Below are positions 45,123 through 53,643 of a DNA stretch of 64,000 nucleotides, in pieces. The position numbers and the translations under genes were made by a program. The DNA is from Ruminococcus bovis. GTDB taxonomy: Bacteria; Bacillota; Clostridia; Oscillospirales; Acutalibacteraceae. The DNA lies in contig NZ_CP039381.1 of assembly GCF_005601135.1 (NCBI RefSeq), positions 124,001 to 188,000 of the forward strand, read 5' to 3'. The notes below the pieces were generated by a model. That model was not told the DNA's origin and did no database searches. It worked only from the letters and a program-made list of their open reading frames with translations. Numbering within the stretch: position 1 is the stretch's first letter; each line of letters opens with the position of its first letter.

Positions 45123-46477
45123 AGGATGTTATCAATTACGCTCAGAATCCCGACAAAACTATCGAGCGCAAATATCTTGATGATGACTTAGCCGCTACCC
45201 TCAATTATGTTGAGAACAGCGACAAAACCGACCAAACAATGTATGTCAGCGGAATCAACTGTACGAAGAAGCGAGCCTATGAGCAGATGATGACCACAAA
45301 GCGGCGTTACGGTAAACTCGGCGGCAATGTTGCGTATCACGGTTATCAGAGCTTTCAAACTGGAGAAGTCACACCTGAGGAAGCGCACCGTATCGGCATT
45401 GAAACCGCCAAGCGAATGTGGGGCGATGAATATGAGATAGTTGTGACGACACATCTGAATACGGCAAACCTACACAATCATATCGTCGTAAATAGTGTAT
45501 CGTTCCGCACCGGACGAAAATTTGAAAATCACATTTCCGACCACTACAAGCTGCGTGAGATTTCCGACGAGGTATGCCGTGAGTATGGAAAATCCGTGAT
45601 TGAAAACGCTCCATTCTACGGCGGTGACAAGGCGTATTGGGTACGCAAGAGCGGACGAATACCACACAAGGATATGCTGCGGCACGATGTTGATGAAGCC
45701 TTAGCCTGTACGATCAAACCGTTTGATTTTGAATTATATCTGCGATCGCTCGGCTATCAGTTTGTGCGGACTTTTAAATATCAGCATCCGTCGGTGATCG
45801 CTCCCGACTGGCTAAAACCTGTCAGGTTAAGCAGTCTCGGAAAGGACTATTCCAGAGAAGCGATACTCAGGCGGCTACAATTTCAGCGTGAGGATAAATA
45901 CTTTGTGGATTTTTATACGCCGAGATCGTTTTATCAGCGCCAACCGCTGATAGTGAGAATCAGAGATTTTGAGAAAAGAACAGAGCCCGATGTTATCACG
46001 GCGCTGTTTGAGCTTATTATCACTATCGCCAAGCTCATCACGGGCAACAACGTGCAAAAGCGAGATTATCGTCCCGTATCTCCCGAATTGAGATTGGAAA
46101 TACAGAATCTCGACCGAACGCTGGCGGAATACCATTTCCTCCGTGACCACAATGTGGAATGCGCAGAGGATTTTGTATCTTGCAGAAAAGAAATCGCTGA
46201 TCAAATCAAAGCCTATGAATCCGAGCGTCAGCACATCCGCAACCGAATCCGCAGAGCGAAATCACCCGAAGAAGATAATTCTCTTAAAGAACAATGCAGA
46301 GAAATCACAAAAAAGCTGACACCCTTGCGCAAGCAGCTCATTATCTGCGAGCGCATTGAAAACAAAGTGCCTCGACTCCGTGCTTTGATAGAACAGGAAA
46401 AGCAGCTGGAGCAAGGCAGATACAAGTACAAATATTATCACCAAAATAAAACAAAACAAAGGAGTTATGAACGATGA
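45083..46477 (+). CDS. MOBP-type relaxase
   Basis: 464 residues, starting at GTG after GGAGG. The relaxase domain has an N-terminal ATTGFWPVKGRLKDVINYAQNP with candidate nucleophile tyrosines, and the three-histidine metal motif VTTHLNTANLHNHIVVNSVSF (VirD2-like family). The C-terminal third is a coiled, charged region (RQHIRNRIRRAKSPEE). It nicks oriT and pilots the strand during mobilization by a helper conjugation system. Its stop overlaps the ParB-like start (ATGA). Confidence 0.9.
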   Translation: MATTGFWPVKGRLKDVINYAQNPDKTIERKYLDDDLAATLNYVENSDKTDQTMYVSGINCTKKRAYEQMMTTKRRYGKLGGNVAYHGYQSFQTGEVTPEEAHRIGIETAKRMWGDEYEIVVTTHLNTANLHNHIVVNSVSFRTGRKFENHISDHYKLREISDEVCREYGKSVIENAPFYGGDKAYWVRKSGRIPHKDMLRHDVDEALACTIKPFDFELYLRSLGYQFVRTFKYQHPSVIAPDWLKPVRLSSLGKDYSREAILRRLQFQREDKYFVDFYTPRSFYQRQPLIVRIRDFEKRTEPDVITALFELIITIAKLITGNNVQKRDYRPVSPELRLEIQNLDRTLAEYHFLRDHNVECAEDFVSCRKEIADQIKAYESERQHIRNRIRRAKSPEEDNSLKEQCREITKKLTPLRKQLIICERIENKVPRLRALIEQEKQLEQGRYKYKYYHQNKTKQRSYER

Positions 46478-47328
46478 CCAATATATCAATCAACAAATTA
46501 CACGAATTCAGAGACCACCCGTATCAGGTGCTCGACAATGATGAAATGAACAATCTTATAACGAGCGTTCAGCAGCAGGGCATTATGACGCCGCTGATTG
46601 TACGACCGCTTGAAGGCACGATCGACGAATACGAAATAATATCCGGACACCGCCGCTTCCGTGCGGCGCAGAAGGCAGGGCTCACAGAAGTCCCTGCCTT
46701 TATTCGTCCTGTCAGTCGTGACGAGGCGGCGATTATGGTGGTGGACAGCAACCTCCACAGGGAGCATCTGCTGCCGTCGGAGAAAGCTTTTGCCTATAAG
46801 CTGAAAGCCGAAGCACTAAAGCATCAGGGACAGCGAACTGATCTCACTTCGGGACAATTTGTCCCGAAGTCTGACGATAACCGAGCGACTGCGTTTATCG
46901 GTGAACAATCAGGTGAAAGCTACAAAACCGTACAGCGTTATATTCGCTTAACAAATCTTATCCCCGAATTGCTAAACATGATGGATGAGGGCAAGATCGC
47001 TTTCTCTGTCGGCGTGGAGCTGTCATATCTCTCACCCGAAATCCAGCGTGATTTATATGCGATTATCGAGCGGGATGATCATACACCGTCTTACTCACAG
47101 GCTTATCGTTTGCACAAAGCCTTTAATAGCTGTTCTATGACGAAAGAAGGTTTGGAGCTCGTGATGTCGGAGGAAAAAGCAAACCAACGGGAAACGCTGA
47201 AAATCCCAATGGACAAGGTAAGAAAATACGCTCCGAGAGCCACCGACAATCAGCTTGAGGATTTTGTACTCAAAGCCTGCGATTATTACCAACGCTATCT
47301 CAAGCGACAGCGTGACCGTGAAAGATGA
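46474..47328 (+). CDS. ParB/Spo0J-like nuclease-domain protein
   Basis: 284 residues. ParB N-terminal domain: LITSVQQQGIMTPLIVRPLE, EYEIISGHRRFRAAQKAG (ParB box II), MVVDSNLHREHLLPSEKAFA, then a helix-turn-helix GESYKTVQRYIRLTNLIPELL. Relatives in integrative elements are often next to the relaxase. It may act in maintenance or regulation rather than chromosome-type segregation; there is no ParA here, only ParM. Confidence 0.85.
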   Translation: MTNISINKLHEFRDHPYQVLDNDEMNNLITSVQQQGIMTPLIVRPLEGTIDEYEIISGHRRFRAAQKAGLTEVPAFIRPVSRDEAAIMVVDSNLHREHLLPSEKAFAYKLKAEALKHQGQRTDLTSGQFVPKSDDNRATAFIGEQSGESYKTVQRYIRLTNLIPELLNMMDEGKIAFSVGVELSYLSPEIQRDLYAIIERDDHTPSYSQAYRLHKAFNSCSMTKEGLELVMSEEKANQRETLKIPMDKVRKYAPRATDNQLEDFVLKACDYYQRYLKRQRDRER

Positions 47329-47338
47329 GGTGAGCCTA

Positions 47339-47509
47339 TTGAACAATGAACTGCAAACGGCGGAATACTCGGAAGAAGCGTTAACGCTCCTCGCCAAAGC
47401 GATTGTTCCCGACGTTATTGAGTTTTATAACAGCGAGTTCGGCAAACGATACTTTAAAGAATGGCTAAAGGCTCACCCCGAATATCAGGATGGGAAACAG
47501 ATTGCGTAA
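47339..47509 (+). CDS. Small protein downstream of the ParB-like gene
   Basis: 56 residues from a TTG start seven bases after AGGTGA; body NELQTAEYSEEALTLLAKAI, VIEFYNSEFGKRYFKEWL. Such small proteins commonly follow the ParB-like gene in this element type. The frame is open further upstream, but that part overlaps the end of the ParB-like gene. Function unknown. Confidence 0.6.
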   Translation: MNNELQTAEYSEEALTLLAKAIVPDVIEFYNSEFGKRYFKEWLKAHPEYQDGKQIA

Positions 47510-47600
47510 ATTTGACACAATCGACTGTTTTCAGCAAATTCTGTAAAATATAATCAATAAAGCTCTCCGTCATCTCGGCGGAGAGCAAAGGAGGTCAATT

Positions 47601-49115
47601 ATGAATGTAGTAATCTATGCCCGCTTTTCGAGCCACAGTCAGACCGAGCAATCCATCGAAGGTCAGTTAAAGGTTTGCTATGAATACGCGGAGCAAAATC
47701 ATTATACAGTTGTCGGTGAGTACATAGACAGAGCTATGAGCGGTAAATATGATAATCGTGCCGAGTTTCAGCGTATGATTTCCGACAGCGATAAGCACAC
47801 CTTTGAGGGGGTGTTGGTGTATCAGCTTGACCGCTTTGCCCGTAACCGCTACGACAGCGCAATCTACAAAGCAAAGCTAAAAAAGAACGGCGTTAGGGTG
47901 TTATCGGCAAAAGAGAATATTACCGACGACGCATCGGGTATTCTTGTTGAAGGTGTGTTGGAAAGTATGGCGGAGTATTATTCCGCTGAGCTTTCGCAGA
48001 AGATCCACCGAGGAATGGAGATCAACGCACAAAAGTGTTTGTCCAACGGCAGCAATCCCGGTCTTGGCTTCAAGGTGGATAAAGACAGGCGATTTTATGT
48101 TGACGAGGAAGAAGCCGAAATCGTGCGTGAAATATTTGAGCGATATGCAAGCGGCGAAACAAAGGCAGAAATTGTAAAGGATTTGAAACGCAGAAAAGTA
48201 AAAACATCTTTAGGCAACGATTTTACTTACAACAGTCTCAGCCGTATGCTGAGCAACAAACGATATATAGGAGTTTATATGTACAAGGGACAGGAAACGC
48301 CGGGCGGTATGCCGAGAATATTAGATGATGATTTATTCTACAAGGTTCAGGATATACTGGCCAAAAACAAAAAGGCTCCTGCCAGAACACACGGTGAGGG
48401 TGAGTATCTGTTGACAACAAAGCTGTTTTGCGGTCACTGTAAAAATATGATGGTAGGTTACGGCGGTACAAGCAAAACCGGCAAGCAATATCACTATTAT
48501 ATCTGCAAGGAAGCCCGAAAGAAACGCTGTGATAAAACAATCGTTAGAAAAAAGAAAATTGAGGACAGAGTGATTGCAGAATGTTTGAAGTTGCTTACAG
48601 ATGAGAACATCAAATTCATAGCCAAAAAGGTAGCCGAGGAATGCAACAAAAGTCCTGATAACTTGACAGTCAAGCAGTTAAAGAAAGCTATCCGAGAAGC
48701 GGATACTGCCATAGAAAATCTATGGCGAGGTATTGAGCAAGGACAATCTGTTCCAATGCTGACGGAACGTCTTAATAAACGTCAGGCTGAAAGAGAAGCG
48801 TTGGAAGAACAGCTCGCCATTGAACAAAACAAAAGTATCTGCCTTTCGGAAGCGCAGATACTCGCCTTCCTTGATTTTGTTTGTGAAATGCCGCTGGATG
48901 ATGTCAACAAGCGCAGAGCCATCATCAATATCCTCGTACACTCTGTCTATCTCTATGACGATCACTTCACCTTGATTATCAACGCCAGCAAGAAGCCTAT
49001 GAGCGTTGATAACATACCGTTAGAGGAAATAGAAGAAGCCTTTAACTCCGATAAAACCTGCACGGAGAAGTGTTCGACTATGACGTCGCCTGCTCCACCA
49101 ATTAACTGCACTTAG
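47601..49115 (+). CDS. Large serine recombinase (element integrase)
   Basis: 504 residues. Catalytic domain VIYARFSSHSQTEQSIEGQL (Ser nucleophile) and YQLDRFARNRYDSAIYK; recombinase domain; zinc ribbon FCGHCKNMMVGYGG and YYICKEARKKRCDKT; coiled coil around 350-420. GGAGG precedes the ATG, and a hairpin (GCTCTCCG/CGGAGAGC) sits just before it. The last four codons (INCT) and stop lie beyond the att core in chromosomal DNA. In the circle the frame would continue from APP into NKYWTNTYFFSGGFAVKCVL (20 residues). Confidence 0.93.
   Translation: MNVVIYARFSSHSQTEQSIEGQLKVCYEYAEQNHYTVVGEYIDRAMSGKYDNRAEFQRMISDSDKHTFEGVLVYQLDRFARNRYDSAIYKAKLKKNGVRVLSAKENITDDASGILVEGVLESMAEYYSAELSQKIHRGMEINAQKCLSNGSNPGLGFKVDKDRRFYVDEEEAEIVREIFERYASGETKAEIVKDLKRRKVKTSLGNDFTYNSLSRMLSNKRYIGVYMYKGQETPGGMPRILDDDLFYKVQDILAKNKKAPARTHGEGEYLLTTKLFCGHCKNMMVGYGGTSKTGKQYHYYICKEARKKRCDKTIVRKKKIEDRVIAECLKLLTDENIKFIAKKVAEECNKSPDNLTVKQLKKAIREADTAIENLWRGIEQGQSVPMLTERLNKRQAEREALEEQLAIEQNKSICLSEAQILAFLDFVCEMPLDDVNKRRAIINILVHSVYLYDDHFTLIINASKKPMSVDNIPLEEIEEAFNSDKTCTEKCSTMTSPAPPINCT
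49093..49101 (+). other. attR core of the ssrA-integrated element
   Basis: CTCCACCAA, identical to the ssrA 3' end at 36767-36775; base composition drops to AT-rich immediately after. It lies inside the recombinase frame (codons for A-P-P). Confidence 0.75.
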
Positions 49116-49135
49116 TTTCAAGTGCAGTTTTTCTT
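49104..49135 (+). terminator. Displaced native ssrA terminator
   Basis: AACTGCACTT/AAGTGCAGTT, ten-pair perfect stem with six-base loop, then TTTTTCTTTT. It begins three bases after the attR core. Joining attL to attR places it four bases downstream of the ssrA CCA. It now carries the recombinase TAG stop in its loop region. Confidence 0.85.
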
Positions 49136-49146
49136 TTATTAGACTA

Positions 49147-49175
49147 TTGATATATTCAATTTGATATGATACAAT
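49147..49175 (+). promoter_or_regulatory. Promoter of the small membrane-peptide unit
   Basis: TTGATA and TACAAT separated by exactly 17 bases, about 45 bases before the peptide start. Confidence 0.65.
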
Positions 49176-49222
49176 TGATACATAGAAAATGACTACTTAT
49201 AAAAATGAAAGGTAGACTTATT

Positions 49223-49327
49223 ATGATGAAACTTTACGGAAAATTATTGTTCACCATTCTCAAAAGTCTAGGACTTATTACTTTTCTAGTCCTAAGTATT
49301 ATGGGAATTGTTAAATATGTCTTTTAA
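49223..49327 (+). CDS. Short single-membrane-segment peptide
   Basis: 34 residues (MMKLYGKLLFTILKSLGL to KYVF), or 40 residues from an ATG at 49205. A basic start, then one hydrophobic helix ITFLVLSIMGIV. The frame lies between a good promoter and a terminator 21 bases after the stop, so a transcript is likely. An AAAGG site lies 10 bases upstream. It might be a small membrane protein or a type I toxin; I cannot tell which, and the terminator side shows no obvious antisense promoter. Confidence 0.45.
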   Translation: MMKLYGKLLFTILKSLGLITFLVLSIMGIVKYVF

Positions 49328-49347
49328 CTTTATAATTACAACTTTTT

Positions 49348-49377
49348 AGTCAATTGCGTTATGCAGTTGACTTTTTT
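49348..49377 (+). terminator. Terminator of the small membrane-peptide unit
   Basis: AGTCAATTGC/GCAGTTGACT stem (one G-T pair), five-base loop, then TTTTTT. Confidence 0.85.
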
Positions 49378-49387
49378 ATTATATAAA

Positions 49388-49423
49388 AATACCCTACCTA
49401 AATTTAAAATTAGGTAGGGTATT
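49388..49423 (-). terminator. Terminator of the Ig-like protein gene
   Basis: Perfect 14-pair stem AATACCCTACCTAA and complement with an eight-base loop; on the minus strand it is followed by TTTTTATAT. It lies about 18 bases after the stop of the gene ending at 49441. Confidence 0.85.
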
Positions 49424-49440
49424 ATTTTAATAGGTTGAAA

Positions 49441-50706
49441 TTACTTTACAGTAATTTTGCACTTGGCAGATTTTTTACTGCCATCTTTTGCAGTAGCGAT
49501 AATATAGCAAGTACCTTTTTTCTTTGCAATTACTTTGCCTTTGCTATTAACTGTTGCAATCTTTGATTTTGAAGTTGACCACTTAACAGTTTTGTTATTT
49601 GCATTATTTGGGTAAACTGTTGCTTTTAGTGTAACTGTTTTCTGCTTTGCATTACCTTTAACTTTTAGAGTTGCAGTCTTTTTATTCAGCTTAACACTTG
49701 TTACAGGTTGCTTTACTGTTACCTTTAGGGTTGCATATTTATTGCTACCGTCAGTTGCCATAGCTTTAATAGTTGCTACACCTCTACCCTTTGCAATAAC
49801 CTTACCACTTTGGGAAACTGTAGCTACCTTAGAATTAGAAGTAGTCCACTTTAGCTTTTTGTTAGTTGCATTAGTAGGTGTTACTGTTGCCTTTACAGTT
49901 GTACTTTTACCTTTATTTAATGTAACTGACTTTTGGTTTAAGGTTACTTTTGTAATCTTATTTACTGTTGGTTTTACAATAGGCTCTGCAATTACTTCAA
50001 TGTAATAACTTTCACCCATATAATCACTGGCAGTATATGTACCGTCACCATTATCTTTAACTATGTTTCTATCAGAATTTACACAATCTTTAATTTCATA
50101 TGTATATTCATTTTTCAATATATCATAGCATGGTACTACTTCTAATATTTTTATAGAAGTGATTTTGTATCCTTCTTTTGGGGCATAAGTTACTGTTCCT
50201 AAATTGTAGTGGTAATCACCACTATTTGGGTTTGCATTTTGATATTCATAACTTGAAGTTACATTGTTTAAATTCCAAACAAATAACTTTGTACAACCAC
50301 CTACAATAGGAAAATCATCATTTGTATCATAAATACCATTGATACAAATATAAATATCATCCTCAACCTTAGGGATTGAAATAGAAAAATTGCCCTTATC
50401 TACTAAAACAGGCTTTATTATTGTACCATCGCCCATAATAACGGCTACATTAAATTCAGCTAAATTAACATCAGTATTGAACTTAATATTAGTTGTATAT
50501 GGTTTGCCTTTTTCTGTTTCTTTCACAGGATTAGTTAGAAATTTATAACCGTCTTCACCGTCAAGAGCTGGAGAAAAAGCATAAACACAATGAACCTTAC
50601 ACATTTTTTTATTTGCATTATTTGCACTTTCGGCAAATGCTGATGTACCAACAACCACAGACATAATCATCATTACTGATAATAATATAGATACTACCCT
50701 TTTCAT
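49441..50706 (-). CDS. Secreted protein with two Big_2 Ig-like domains
   Basis: 421 residues. Signal peptide MKRVVSILLSVMMIMSVVVG with cleavage near TSAFA. Residues ~35-255 have no recognised domain. Residues ~255-340 and ~340-421 are tandem Big_2 domains (VTLNQKSVTLNKGKSTTVKA, NSKVATVSQSGKVIAKGRG; VKLNKKTATLKVKGNAKQKT, KSKIATVNSKGKVIAKKKG). No LPXTG anchor is visible. The same domain ends the BspA-like protein at 27475-29217. Probably cell-surface or matrix protein; single-gene unit. Confidence 0.88.
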   Translation of the reverse strand: MKRVVSILLSVMMIMSVVVGTSAFAESANNANKKMCKVHCVYAFSPALDGEDGYKFLTNPVKETEKGKPYTTNIKFNTDVNLAEFNVAVIMGDGTIIKPVLVDKGNFSISIPKVEDDIYICINGIYDTNDDFPIVGGCTKLFVWNLNNVTSSYEYQNANPNSGDYHYNLGTVTYAPKEGYKITSIKILEVVPCYDILKNEYTYEIKDCVNSDRNIVKDNGDGTYTASDYMGESYYIEVIAEPIVKPTVNKITKVTLNQKSVTLNKGKSTTVKATVTPTNATNKKLKWTTSNSKVATVSQSGKVIAKGRGVATIKAMATDGSNKYATLKVTVKQPVTSVKLNKKTATLKVKGNAKQKTVTLKATVYPNNANNKTVKWSTSKSKIATVNSKGKVIAKKKGTCYIIATAKDGSKKSAKCKITVK

Positions 50707-50810
50707 AATTATCCTCCTACATAATATAATAATATTTTACCATATTATTCCTATATTTTCTACAAAAATAATATACAAATAATCTTTTACATATTTGTAC
50801 ATGATAACAC

Positions 50811-50840
50811 AAAAGCCGATTACGAAAGTAACCGGCTTTT
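50811..50840 (-). terminator. Hairpin downstream of the secreted protein gene at 50967
   Basis: AAAAGCCGATTAC/GTAACCGGCTTTT stem with GAAA loop (one mismatch/wobble), T-rich on both sides. The gene-free stretch 50707-50966 otherwise shows only AT-rich DNA. Confidence 0.7.
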
Positions 50841-50966
50841 ATAAAAGGAGATTTAATTAAGATGTAAATATGTTTTTACCATAATTCTATAACAGAATAA
50901 AGAACATTATTGTGTATAATTTTATGAATAGATATAAGATAAATTCTTATAAATCAAAATATGTAA

Positions 50967-51485
50967 TTAACTCAAGAAGTAACCGTTGCCCTGAGTTGTA
51001 CTGTAGTTTGAGGTATTTGTAGCCATTTTGCTATTTTCACCATCAAAGTAAAAAATCTTTGCGTTCATTCCACCCCACTTTGACTCATAAGCATCAGGGT
51101 ATTCACTACACTTAATCTCTAACCAAGTATAGTCAAAGTTGTCGTCAGAATAAGCAAGTTCTTTGCTATAAAGATGGGTAAAATCTGAGTGCTTAAATGA
51201 CACTGTATCAGCTCCACCCTTTGAACCGGACAAACCAACAGTAACCTTCTCAAGCTGACCTTTAGGGCATTTGATTTGGTAATAATAATTACCGTTGGAC
51301 TTGTAATAGTGGGTACAGTCAACAACTGAATGGTCCTCAATAAGAGTGATACCGGAAGTTAATGCAATGCCGGTAGGCTCTTTGTTGTTGCCTGTTGCAA
51401 AAGCAGACATTGATACTGCTGAGGTTGATAGCATTGTTGCTGCTGTCATTGTGATTGCCAATGATTTTTTGATTGCCTTTTTCAT
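50967..51485 (-). CDS. Secreted protein of unknown function
   Basis: 172 residues. Signal peptide MKKAIKKSLAITMTAATMLS with probable cleavage after AFA. The mature part (about 140 residues) has a pair of cysteines (DCTHYYKSNGNYYYQIKCPKG) and ends with DGENSKMATNTSNYSTTQGNG; no family recognised. AAGGAAAG precedes the ATG. Single-gene unit with terminator downstream. Confidence 0.7.
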   Translation of the reverse strand: MKKAIKKSLAITMTAATMLSTSAVSMSAFATGNNKEPTGIALTSGITLIEDHSVVDCTHYYKSNGNYYYQIKCPKGQLEKVTVGLSGSKGGADTVSFKHSDFTHLYSKELAYSDDNFDYTWLEIKCSEYPDAYESKWGGMNAKIFYFDGENSKMATNTSNYSTTQGNGYFLS

Positions 51486-51575
51486 AGGACTTTCCTTCTT
51501 TCTTTAAATTTGTTAATGTAATTATACATCACAAGTATAAAGAAATTTGTCATATTTTGTCAGCAAAATCAAAAA

Positions 51576-51863
51576 TTATAAATAATTTACCTGAGTATCT
51601 TCAACATACTTTTCCTTAATTGTGGAAAAGGTTTGCATATGAGGAGTTGTTAGGTGAAGTTGTTGCAAATCCTTTGACTGCCATTTTTCTAATAGTACAA
51701 GTTTATTTTGTGTTGTATCTTCCGGTAAAAAGTAGTCATAGGCTATACAACCTTTTTCTTCAAGTACCTTTTCTCTGATTTTATTATTCTTGATTTCTGT
51801 AAGAAAGTCATTAAGTTTATTTTCTTTTACAGAATATTCAACTAGTATTTTCAGTTCTGACAT
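51576..51863 (-). CDS. Antibiotic biosynthesis monooxygenase (ABM) domain protein
   Basis: 95 residues, the usual single-domain ABM size: LKILVEYSVKENKLNDFLTE, GCIAYDYFLPEDTTQNKLVLLEKWQSKDLQQLHLTTPHM (the EKW and H motifs). A dimeric ferredoxin-like fold; members include quinone and heme-degrading monooxygenases, but most have no known substrate. Start ATG lies nine bases after the stop of the YczE-like gene and follows AGGAG. Confidence 0.85.
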   Translation of the reverse strand: MSELKILVEYSVKENKLNDFLTEIKNNKIREKVLEEKGCIAYDYFLPEDTTQNKLVLLEKWQSKDLQQLHLTTPHMQTFSTIKEKYVEDTQVNYL

Positions 51864-51872
51864 AAATTTCTC

Positions 51873-52583
51873 CTATATTACTGCTAACTTCTTTAGTGGT
51901 CTAAACACATCAAAATTAAAGTGACTGTCTAGCTTATCACCTATCATTCCTACAACTTTACCCATTGTAAATGCTGCAAGGATTGTACCGATACCCAGAC
52001 CATCAAGATAACCTAAACATAGGAATGTTAACAGTCCTGTAACTGCAAGGCAAGTTACATCAAAGCCTATTTTTATCTTAGAATATTTTACTGTTGTAAT
52101 TGCTGATAATTCTCTTGGGAACAAATCTGTTGGGATAATCGGCAGACCACATCTGTTAGAAAGTGCAATACCAAAGCAAATCAGCATATAGCTAATGATA
52201 AAATAAACCACTCTCATTGGAATTGTATAAGGTAAAACCTTTATCCAAAGTTCATTTACATCAAGCATTTCACTAAATGCAAAGCCTACCACAAAGCTAA
52301 AAAGATATGACGGTACAAATCTTTTTCTCATTACCATTAGGCTAAATACTAAAATTCCTTGGAATATGTATGTCCATGTACCTAGTGATAGCTTTGGCAA
52401 AACCTCCGAAAAAGCAAATGGCGCACTTGAAATTGCCGAGATACCTGCACCGGAATATAGCATTAGCACAACACCAAAGCTATTGACAAGTACTGCAATC
52501 AGTAGTGCTAATTCTCCGTGAAACAATAGGCTTTTGCTTTTAACTGAATTTTGCTGAACATCTTGTTCATTATTCTCTTTCAT
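51873..52583 (-). CDS. YczE/DUF6198-like integral membrane protein
   Basis: 236 residues with about six transmembrane segments: LLIAVLVNSFGVVLMLYSGA, WTYIFQGILVFSLMVM, VVYFIISYMLICFGIALSN, FDVTCLAVTGLLTFLCLGYL. The LSNRCGLPIIPTDLFPRELS loop is typical of the YczE/YitT-related group. Role unknown. First gene of a two-gene operon with the ABM protein. Confidence 0.72.
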   Translation of the reverse strand: MKENNEQDVQQNSVKSKSLLFHGELALLIAVLVNSFGVVLMLYSGAGISAISSAPFAFSEVLPKLSLGTWTYIFQGILVFSLMVMRKRFVPSYLFSFVVGFAFSEMLDVNELWIKVLPYTIPMRVVYFIISYMLICFGIALSNRCGLPIIPTDLFPRELSAITTVKYSKIKIGFDVTCLAVTGLLTFLCLGYLDGLGIGTILAAFTMGKVVGMIGDKLDSHFNFDVFRPLKKLAVI

Positions 52584-52673
52584 TTTTCTTCCCTACCATA
52601 TAAAAATTTTCCAAAAACTATTATACTCTCATAAATTGAAAATTCAAATTATGTTTATAATTAAACATAAAAA

Positions 52674-52693
52674 GAGCTACCGTAAGGTAGCTC
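52674..52693 (-). terminator. Terminator of the GDSL/DUF218 operon
   Basis: GAGCTACC/GGTAGCTC eight-pair stem, loop GTAA, then TTTTTATG on the minus strand. Confidence 0.82.
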
Positions 52694-52784
52694 AAGGAAT
52701 ATATAATTATTAATTTATTAATTTATTTATGAAGAATTACTAATTTGTATAGAATACTTAAATAAAATAAACACAAAACATAAA

Positions 52785-53606
52785 TTATTCAAACATTCTG
52801 CAACCTAATCTAACAAGGGCATTGGCAGATTTCTGTACACTTGACCAACTTGCTTTATGGACATCATCCATTGCTTCTTCTACTAAATCTGCAATAATTC
52901 TATGACCCTTTACTGATGGGTGAATATAGTCGTTTTGCACTAAGGAAGTATTACCGGTGCTATTACTATATGTTCTGAAAGTTTCCTCAACATCAGCAAT
53001 TGCCATATTGCTATCTGTCTTTGCTTCATCATAGTAAATCTGAGTATAATCTTCTCTAAACATTTCTACAAGCTGACAAAGTAGTTCGGTAAATTTATCA
53101 CTTTGACCTAAGAATGGGTTATAAACAGTCTGCAAAACTATCTTTGCTTTAGGGTTAAGCTCTCTAATATTTTCGTGAATAGAACGAAGATTTTGCTTAA
53201 CTGTTTTCAGCATATTCTTAATCATTTTGCTGTCTTTACCTTTTTCGATTACTTCAAGAATTTCTGAAAGGTCAAGATTATTTCTAAGTTGCAAAAAGTC
53301 ATTACCACCAACAGAAATGACAATTGTTTCTGCTTGTTTTAGGTGAGTTTTTGCCTTTTCGTTTTTCTCAACTAAATTAAGTACATCAGTAGTTGTGTAA
53401 CCATTTACTGCATCATTAGTAAGGGTGTAGTCCCTTTCATTTGCAACAATATTGCCATAAATATCATCTTTATTTTCGATACCTAAACCATAAGCAATTG
53501 AGTCGCCTATAACTGCTAAGTAGTCCTTTTTAGTTTCTGCAAACATTGTCATTGTGGATGTTACCACCATTAATGCTGAAATAAATACACAAATTATCTT
53601 CTTCAC
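52785..53606 (-). CDS. Secreted SGNH/GDSL hydrolase
   Basis: 273 residues from a GTG start (AAAGGA nine bases upstream; an ATG three codons earlier directly abuts that site). Signal peptide (KKIICVFISALMVVTSTMTMFA). Catalytic blocks: Ser in LAVIGDSIAYGLG, Gly in DAVNGYTTTDV, Asn in ISVGGNDFLQL, and Asp-x-x-His in YIHPSVKGHRI. An extracellular esterase or lipase-like enzyme; substrate unknown. Follows the DUF218 gene by 37 bases. Confidence 0.88.
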   Translation of the reverse strand: MKKIICVFISALMVVTSTMTMFAETKKDYLAVIGDSIAYGLGIENKDDIYGNIVANERDYTLTNDAVNGYTTTDVLNLVEKNEKAKTHLKQAETIVISVGGNDFLQLRNNLDLSEILEVIEKGKDSKMIKNMLKTVKQNLRSIHENIRELNPKAKIVLQTVYNPFLGQSDKFTELLCQLVEMFREDYTQIYYDEAKTDSNMAIADVEETFRTYSNSTGNTSLVQNDYIHPSVKGHRIIADLVEEAMDDVHKASWSSVQKSANALVRLGCRMFE

Positions 53607-53643
53607 TATACACATTCCTTTATTTTATTATGCCATAAAAATA

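Larger units (their letters stand above)
36776..49101 (+). mobile_element. Integrative mobilizable element inserted in the 3' end of ssrA
   Basis: About 12.3 kb of visibly GC-richer DNA between two CTCCACCAA copies. It contains a large serine recombinase at its right end, MobC and a MOBP relaxase, an actin-type partition gene with an RHH partner, a ParB-like protein, Cys_rich_VLP, DUF6076 and sigma-like genes, TnpV, and an accessory flavodoxin/XRE/DUF6442 cassette. There is no type IV coupling or mating-pair gene, so it is mobilizable, not self-transmissible. The natural ssrA terminator lies immediately beyond the right end. IS copy 2 has inserted into it later. Confidence 0.88.
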
